This document shows positions 20,601 through 22,693 of a stretch of DNA of 22,693 bases, piece by piece; the stretch's first letter is position 1, and each line of letters opens with the position of its first letter. The notes beneath the pieces were generated by a model. It was given only the letters and a program-made list of their open reading frames with translations. It had not been told where the DNA came from and ran no database searches. Source of the DNA: Saccoglossus kowalevskii (Eukaryota > Hemichordata > Enteropneusta > Harrimaniidae); assembly GCF_000003605.2 (NCBI RefSeq), contig NW_003152255.1, positions 164,535 to 187,227 on the forward strand, in the 5' to 3' direction. Both the position numbers and the translations under genes were made by a program.

Positions 20601-21971
20601 ATATAAAACAATAAAATTGCCATGACTGGACCAGTCTAGTATAGAATCTACCTGCATGTACACTGTAAGTGACCTGTATCTAACATGTGCAATGTGACGG
20701 CCACCAAGCGGCCACCAAATTGTTTGTGTAATTCATTTGTAAGTTTTTTTTTATTTTCCTCCACAGAGAGAGTTACAGGGAAGTCTTCAATAGGACCTGA
20801 CACGTCATTGGCTGATATATACAGACTTAACGTAGTAGCACAAACAAGAATAACATACCCAAGTAAAGAATTATTACAGTTAATCCATTCTCATCTTACA
20901 TCACAGGGTAAGCTTTACTCAGTTGTTAACGAAGTTAGTGTTCAATATTCTCAGAGATTTTTGGCTAAATTTTGTTTGATATTTGAATAGTTGTAGTGAT
21001 TGTTTGATACTACTAATCTGATGTTTAGGCACTCTTGGTCAGACTGATCATTGCTATTTTGGGACATGGTGAACAAATGATGTAATTTGGATAATATTTC
21101 AACCCACATGGTTACAATGTTGAACCCCCAAAAAATTCATCTTTTCTGAGGTGTTCCTTGGGTATAACCCCACCCCTTACTTTCCCTGATTTTACATGTT
21201 AAGGACCCTGGGCTTATGACCGGGGAAATACGGTAACACATTTGCAAAAGTTTGTTTCAGAATCTGATTCAAGATGGTTAATCTTCATTTTCGTACTAGG
21301 CAGAAATAAACTGGCTCCACTTTGTATATCTGTCACATGAGTGTAAATAATTATTTGGCACCAATGTTGACAGTCACTAAAAACTGAATGAGATCTTATC
21401 ATCAAAAATGACTTGTTTTAGTTTTTGCTTTATTTTTATGACACAACCCGGCACCACTGAAAAATGCGTTTTTTAGTCCACGGGGACTTATGTTTTGACC
21501 TCTGTGTGTGCACTCACAATAAAACTTCACACATACATCATACATGATATTATACATATGCACATCAATTTGTTGCATGATCTGATTTAACATGGCCGAA
21601 TGGCAGCCATTTTTGTACTGAAAAATCATCAAAATTAAGCATTTCTCGGCTGTTTACAGCTGGATTTTGTTGAAACTTGGTATATACATTGGACGTTATA
21701 GGAGCTTGTTTTTAATATATTTATGTGTCAGAATATTATGCAGGTTCAGAGACAATGGATTACATTATACATACGTTAAATGTATAGAAATGACATAGGT
21801 AACACAATGACCATATATGAATAATCTGATGTTACAATTAAAAATACATTGTAAATAACAAAAGCTGGTATTTTTTTAATTACAGGTCTTATAGACTCGG
21901 CGGCAGCACTCCAGAAAGAAGCAGATTTACCAGTACACACCTCTGTCAACAGTACACCTCCTTCAAGACCG
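8568..21971 (+). CDS. DCAF1: DCAF1 (VprBP), CUL4-DDB1 substrate receptor, 17 exons, 3' truncated by window end
   Basis: DCAF1 recruits substrates to the nuclear CUL4-DDB1-RBX1 ubiquitin ligase and also scaffolds the UBR5-DYRK2 ligase; this is known from vertebrates. The coding exons are 8568-8677, 9281-9431, 9998-10111, 10406-10691 (with gap), 11519-12124, 12433-12534, 13035-13234, 14135-14273, 15008-15217, 16198-16367, 17038-17157, 18304-18406, 18725-18847, 19510-19663, 20106-20183, 20767-20907 and 21886-21971. With the N run taken as zero length they give 2745 bp, or 915 codons, with no stop and matching phases. Visible blocks are [43 protein letters not shown] and [17 protein letters not shown] in the helical-repeat region, then a LisH motif at about residues 873-901. 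The WD40 propeller that contacts DDB1 and the acidic tail lie downstream. Human DCAF1 has 1507 residues and similar spacing. The identification is very secure. Confidence 0.96.
8852..9079. mobile_element. 228-bp piggyBac-like MITE candidate in intron 1
   Basis: The left end is TTAA then CCTTTTGAG. The right end, read inverted, is TTGACCTTTTGAG, where TTGA would be a decayed TTAA. The ends match for 12 of the first 13 bases and the interior is AT-rich. Similar ends (TTAACC.TTTCACCACCA) occur at 16740-16984. Sequence before it (8755-8840) resembles its interior, so a nested or tandem copy is possible. Confidence 0.4.
9281..9431 (+). CDS. DCAF1: DCAF1 coding exon 2
   Basis: The acceptor is TTTTGTCAG and the donor AGG/GTAAGT. 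The exon completes a split Lys codon, then encodes [20 protein letters not shown] and the invariant DDRHPAR stretch, ending KNDEFMNR. It is among the most conserved parts of the protein (residues 37-87). Confidence 0.95.
9686..9892. repeat. Dispersed repeat family, copy 1 (intron 2, diverged)
   Basis: It shares with 21474-21712 and 22458-22693 the order: GAGTCC-like start, CTCTGTGxxTGC, CATACA/CATATG tract, then a core of GGCTGAACGACAGCC at 9821-9835 followed by ATT, and a TTCAAACTTG..ATACATTGAAC tail. The copies are clearly related but diverged. They have no coding content. Confidence 0.6.
9998..10111 (+). CDS. DCAF1: DCAF1 coding exon 3
   Basis: There are 38 codons in phase 0 on both sides, with acceptor CTTTCAG and donor CCA/GTAAGT. 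It encodes [20 protein letters not shown] and then [18 protein letters not shown], a close match to the vertebrate helical-repeat segment. Confidence 0.95.
10406..10691 (+). CDS. DCAF1: DCAF1 coding exon 4, interrupted by an assembly gap
   Basis: The acceptor is ACTTGCAG and the donor TTG/GTGAGT. The left piece reads [11 protein letters not shown] plus one base (A). The right piece starts with GG and then [20 protein letters not shown]. If the N run is removed, A plus GG gives AGG, Arg, exactly the residue expected in the family block WAREA, and the exon becomes 138 bp or 46 codons. Kept at 148 N, the frame is broken. Confidence 0.9.
10440..10587. other. Assembly gap (148 N) inside DCAF1 exon 4
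   Basis: 148 unknown bases. Both edges are coding, and the two edges join in frame at zero distance, so the true missing length is probably nil or the flanks overlap. See the exon 4 entry. Confidence 0.95.
10692..11518. other. DCAF1 intron 4, no gene
   Basis: AT-rich intron with no conserved frame. It contains a short foldback, GCAGTATTG at 11361-11369 and CAATACTGC at 11408-11416, with TTTTGCTA between, resembling the larger foldback at 5244-5372. Confidence 0.7.
11519..12124 (+). CDS. DCAF1: DCAF1 coding exon 5, disordered linker and NLS-like cluster
   Basis: This is the longest exon, 202 codons in phase 0, with acceptor CATTCCAG and donor GAA/GTGAGT. It opens with [18 protein letters not shown], continues through about 140 residues rich in Ser, Glu, Lys and Pro with little conservation, and ends in the conserved [28 protein letters not shown] block. 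A basic cluster ([18 protein letters not shown]) looks like a bipartite nuclear localisation signal, which is an inference. The vertebrate protein also has its variable acidic/basic linker here. Confidence 0.95.
12125..12432. other. DCAF1 intron 5
   Basis: A 308-bp AT-rich intron between a consensus donor and a TTATTTCAG acceptor. I see nothing else in it. Confidence 0.85.
12433..12534 (+). CDS. DCAF1: DCAF1 coding exon 6
   Basis: There are 34 codons in phase 0, with acceptor TTATTTCAG and donor AAA/GTAAGT. It encodes [13 protein letters not shown] and [19 protein letters not shown], parallel to the vertebrate LQLG..YIDL..LTFEALK segment. Confidence 0.94.
12740..12934. mobile_element. MITE, copy 2, inverted relative to 436-625 (intron 6)
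   Basis: The reverse complement aligns over its whole length with 436-625, including the CATATGTGTAGAT..TCTAAT and TTGCATTGTACCATTT blocks. The right end is GATTTTACAATAG then TA, and the left end is ACTACTTAAAATC with a one-base deletion. Substitutions and indels are scattered, so neither copy is young. There is no coding role. Confidence 0.8.
13035..13234 (+). CDS. DCAF1: DCAF1 coding exon 7
   Basis: The acceptor is TTCTTCAG and the donor CCG/GTGAGT, ending in phase 2. It encodes the near-invariant [20 protein letters not shown] and the following [20 protein letters not shown]. Confidence 0.96.
13406..13723. mobile_element. 318-bp hAT-like non-autonomous element with 7-bp duplication (intron 7)
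   Basis: The ends are imperfect inverted copies, CAGGGATTTTTTTAAA at the left and CAGGGGTTTTTCTAGA at the right when inverted, 13 of 16 matching. GTGTTCA lies directly before (13399-13405) and directly after (13724-13730) the element as a perfect target duplication. The interior is GC-richer than the intron. A 70-codon open frame overlaps it but resembles no transposase. Confidence 0.8.
14135..14273 (+). CDS. DCAF1: DCAF1 coding exon 8
   Basis: The acceptor is TGTTTCAG and the donor CTA/GTGAGT. It encodes [20 protein letters not shown] and [19 protein letters not shown], matching the family block for block, including the Cys/His-rich CSH.SG.CHATMF. Confidence 0.96.
14274..15007. other. DCAF1 intron 8, unexplained CpG-richer patch
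   Basis: Between about 14430 and 14640 the sequence is less AT-rich than the rest (GGCCGAG, GTTCGACTGAGCC) and ends near a run of ten A at 14639. This could be an old retroposon such as a SINE, but no clear A and B boxes of a tRNA-type promoter are seen. A 106-codon frame at 14631-14951 is not recognisable. Confidence 0.3.
15008..15217 (+). CDS. DCAF1: DCAF1 coding exon 9
   Basis: There are 70 codons in phase 0, with acceptor TCGTTTCAG and donor AAG/GTATAA (a weaker donor). It encodes [20 protein letters not shown], then [16 protein letters not shown] and PIPPYK, as in vertebrates. Confidence 0.95.
15461..15970. repeat. 60-bp minisatellite, eight copies plus a partial (intron 9)
   Basis: Eight near-identical 60-bp units run from 15461 to 15940 and a diverged ninth fades out by about 15970. 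Degenerate pieces (AGCGCCCTCAGTGTTGATA) also occur at about 15264-15282 and 15994-16006. Each unit holds the hairpin ATGAT-AAA-ATCAT and TCATATTATGA. Units differ mainly at the two bases before TCAGTGTT (CC, AT or TT). Because 60 is a multiple of three and the unit lacks stops in some frames, open frames of 212 and 193 codons arise on both strands; these are not genes. Confidence 0.97.
16198..16367 (+). CDS. DCAF1: DCAF1 coding exon 10
   Basis: The acceptor is TTCTTCTTCTACCAAAG and the donor CTAG/GTAAGT, ending in phase 2. It encodes [17 protein letters not shown] and [19 protein letters not shown]. The 28 residues before and including YWEP align without gaps to the vertebrate protein, which fixes the acceptor at 16197. 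Confidence 0.93.
16683..16698. repeat. (TG)8 microsatellite
   Basis: Eight TG dinucleotides in DCAF1 intron 10, just before a MITE. Confidence 0.9.
16740..16984. mobile_element. 245-bp piggyBac-like MITE (intron 10)
   Basis: The 18-bp ends are inverted copies with one mismatch, TTAACCTTTTCACCACCA at 16740-16757 and its complement at 16967-16984. The outer four bases are TTAA at the left and GTAA at the right. TTAA duplication with CC-starting ends is typical of piggyBac elements, so the right TTAA may have mutated. The interior is AT-rich and a 63-codon minus-strand frame across it looks accidental. Confidence 0.7.
17038..17157 (+). CDS. DCAF1: DCAF1 coding exon 11
   Basis: The acceptor is CACCTTGTAG and the donor TGAA/GTGAGT. 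It encodes [20 protein letters not shown] and PDNVSTVGM, parallel to vertebrate LAILTVVPK and STVG. Confidence 0.95.
17621..18280. repeat. 34-bp minisatellite, 19 copies, in intron 11 next to exon 12
   Basis: Nineteen full units start at 17621 and repeat every 34 bp; one unit carries a 6-bp insertion (TACATG) near 18163, and a partial unit starts at 18273. Almost every unit holds TTCTAG (acceptor-like), nine bases, then GTAAGT (donor consensus). Two rare variants recur exactly 204 bp apart: TATTTATT in units starting 17723 and 17927, and TAATCAT in units starting 17791 and 17995. This shows a six-unit block duplication. The array ends 23 bases before exon 12. Confidence 0.98.
18304..18406 (+). 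CDS. DCAF1: DCAF1 coding exon 12
   Basis: The acceptor is ATTTATTCTCCAG and the donor AGA/GTGAGT. It encodes [20 protein letters not shown] and [12 protein letters not shown]. The acceptor lies only 23 bases after the end of the 34-bp tandem array in intron 11. Confidence 0.96.
18407..18724. other. DCAF1 intron 12
   Basis: A 318-bp AT-rich intron with a T-run and a clean TTTTCTTACAG acceptor. No other feature is seen. Confidence 0.85.
18725..18847 (+). CDS. DCAF1: DCAF1 coding exon 13
   Basis: There are 41 codons in phase 0, with acceptor TTTTCTTACAG and donor CGG/GTAAGG. It encodes a basic, Ser/Thr/Gly-rich linker ([17 protein letters not shown]) followed by [15 protein letters not shown], which matches the conserved W..VQ.NNGI block. 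Confidence 0.94.
18848..19509. other. DCAF1 intron 13
   Basis: No gene. The part from about 19140 to 19370 is GC-richer and repeats TTGGACTGGCA (near 19215 and 19313). It may be a decayed transposon, but no ends are seen. An 83-codon minus-strand frame is not recognisable. Confidence 0.5.
19510..19663 (+). CDS. DCAF1: DCAF1 coding exon 14
   Basis: The acceptor is TTCTTGGATAG and the donor CAAG/GTAAAT, ending in phase 1. It encodes [40 protein letters not shown] and [11 protein letters not shown], one of the most conserved stretches of the family. Confidence 0.96.
19921..19978. repeat. Imperfect ATGA/AATA microsatellite (intron 14)
   Basis: A run of ATGAATGA and AATAAATA motifs with interruptions. 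The rest of intron 14 (19664-20105) holds nothing I can name. Confidence 0.75.
20106..20183 (+). CDS. DCAF1: DCAF1 coding exon 15
   Basis: A 78-bp exon with acceptor TATTTTCAG and donor ATAG/GTATTT, the weakest donor of the set. It encodes [20 protein letters not shown] and ASELI, nearly identical to the vertebrate segment. Confidence 0.95.
20283..20640. mobile_element. 358-bp terminal-inverted-repeat element (intron 15)
   Basis: ACTAGACTGGCCCAGTC at 20283-20299 is the inverted copy of 20624-20640 with one mismatch. The interior is AT-rich, has no coding frame and shows no further symmetry I can be sure of. A target duplication is not clear, so the family is unknown. Confidence 0.6.
20767..20907 (+). 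CDS. DCAF1: DCAF1 coding exon 16, start of LisH motif
   Basis: The acceptor is TTCCTCCACAG and the donor CAGG/GTAAGC, ending in phase 1. It encodes [32 protein letters not shown] and [14 protein letters not shown]. The last part is the first helix of the LisH motif, which mediates self-association of DCAF1 in vertebrates. Confidence 0.95.
21474..21712. repeat. Dispersed repeat family, copy 2 (intron 16)
   Basis: It begins TAGTCCACGGGGACTTATG, followed by CTCTGTGTGTGC, CATACATCATACATGATATT, ATATGCACAT and the hairpin-forming core GGCCGAATGGCAGCC at 21594-21608, then a TGAAACTTGGTATATACATT tail. The same blocks occur in the same order in copies 1 and 3. Confidence 0.7.
21886..21971 (+). CDS. 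DCAF1: DCAF1 coding exon 17, end of LisH motif
   Basis: The acceptor is TTTTTTTAATTACAG and the donor CCG/GTAAGT. It encodes [16 protein letters not shown], completing the LisH motif, then a Ser/Thr/Pro-rich stretch ([13 protein letters not shown]) that begins the linker to the WD40 domain. Later exons are beyond the window. Confidence 0.93.
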
Positions 21972-22457
21972 GTAAGTAACGATACATTACATTAATGGAA
22001 CAACATAAATAGTGCATCATTTAGTTCGCTAAAACCTGTTGTTTTATTTTATTTTTCATCTTGTTGTTTGTGGGCTCAATAACTCATTCTCACGTAATGT
22101 AATTATTTCTGTTGTTATTTCATTCTAAACTTTTTTTTGTAAGTTTTGATGAAATGTTTATGGAATTTTGGTCATCAATAAATTGAAAAAAAATTCATAC
22201 TTTGTGTGATGTGGAAGAAGTTATTCTATGATATACAATACATGTATATCATAAAATGTCAGATACACTCTTAAACCTGTCTTATTGATCGCCTTTATAT
22301 AAAGCCATCCTGCCTGTAGTGACCACCTTTGTGCAATCTCAATGCCATTTACATGTTAATTAACCTTTATATTTAATCCACCTGTGTATTGTGACCAGTG
22401 ACCACTTTTGCCACCAGTTTGATACCACTGCAAGTTTTTTAACTTGACTTTCTTAAT
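21972..22457. other. Start of DCAF1 intron 17
   Basis: AT-rich intronic DNA after a consensus GTAAGT donor. It contains the inverted pair TGATATAC and GTATATCA near 22229-22251. No exon is seen before the window ends. Confidence 0.7.
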
Positions 22458-22693
22458 TAGTCCCCTCCGAAAACGGGGACTTGTGGTTTGCCCTGTGTGC
22501 GTCCGTGCGTCCGTGATCATCTGTATCTCGAACATGCATGGACCGATTAAGTTCAAACTTCACTCATACATCCCACATTATATGGGACATATGCACATGC
22601 ACTTTTTTCATGATCCGATTAACGATAGCCGAATAGCGGCCATTTTAAGGCCGAAAATGCATCAAAATCGCACATTTTCACCATTCCAGACCC
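22458..22693. repeat. Dispersed repeat family, copy 3 (intron 17), cut by window end
   Basis: It begins TAGTCCCCTCC, then GGGGACTTGTGG, GTGTGCGTCCGTGCGTCCGT, CATGCATGGACCGATTAAG, ATATGCACATGCAC and the core AGCCGAATAGCGGCC at 22627-22641. It has the fullest left part of the three copies and keeps the GACCGAT block. The right part is outside the window. Confidence 0.75.

Overview
This is nuclear DNA of an animal, most likely a marine invertebrate. Evidence: AT-rich introns of about 0.3 to 1.1 kb with GT..AG boundaries, a conserved metazoan gene split into many short exons, and many short non-autonomous DNA transposons. The protein fits a bilaterian, and the dispersed repeats recall those of hemichordates, amphioxus or molluscs. 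An acorn worm would fit, but that is a weak inference. There are no bacterial operons, CRISPR arrays, tRNAs or rRNAs.

Left part (1 to about 6.3 kb): mostly non-coding. One minus-strand exon at 173-284 encodes the conserved start of a methionine-R-sulfoxide reductase B (MsrB) domain, and a phase-compatible candidate upstream exon lies at 1071-1146. The rest holds short transposons and foldback repeats (436-625, 5244-5372, 5476-5641), a hairpin, a CCAAT/TATA-like pair near 2.55 kb and a perfect CRE at 5048.

Middle (about 6.3 to 7.15 kb): a CpG-richer stretch with ETS, paired CGCG (TCTCGCGA) and YY1-like motifs, read as a probable (perhaps bidirectional) housekeeping promoter. A 377-bp inverted-repeat transposon with a perfect 7-bp target-site duplication follows at 7367-7743.

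Right part (8568 to the end): 17 coding exons on the plus strand encode the N-terminal 915 residues of DCAF1 (VprBP), the substrate receptor of CUL4-DDB1 ubiquitin ligases. The helical-repeat region and the LisH motif are present; the WD40 propeller and acidic tail lie beyond the window. All exon phases join without a stop once the N run in exon 4 is read as having zero length. The introns carry MITE-like elements, three copies of a dispersed repeat, and two tandem arrays: a 60-bp unit in intron 9, and a 34-bp unit in intron 11 in which each unit holds an acceptor-like and a donor-like splice motif just upstream of exon 12.

I see no new multi-gene system. The points most worth a second look are the splice-motif array and its higher-order structure, the spurious gap inside a conserved exon, the paired transposons with 7-bp duplications, and the possible divergent promoter.
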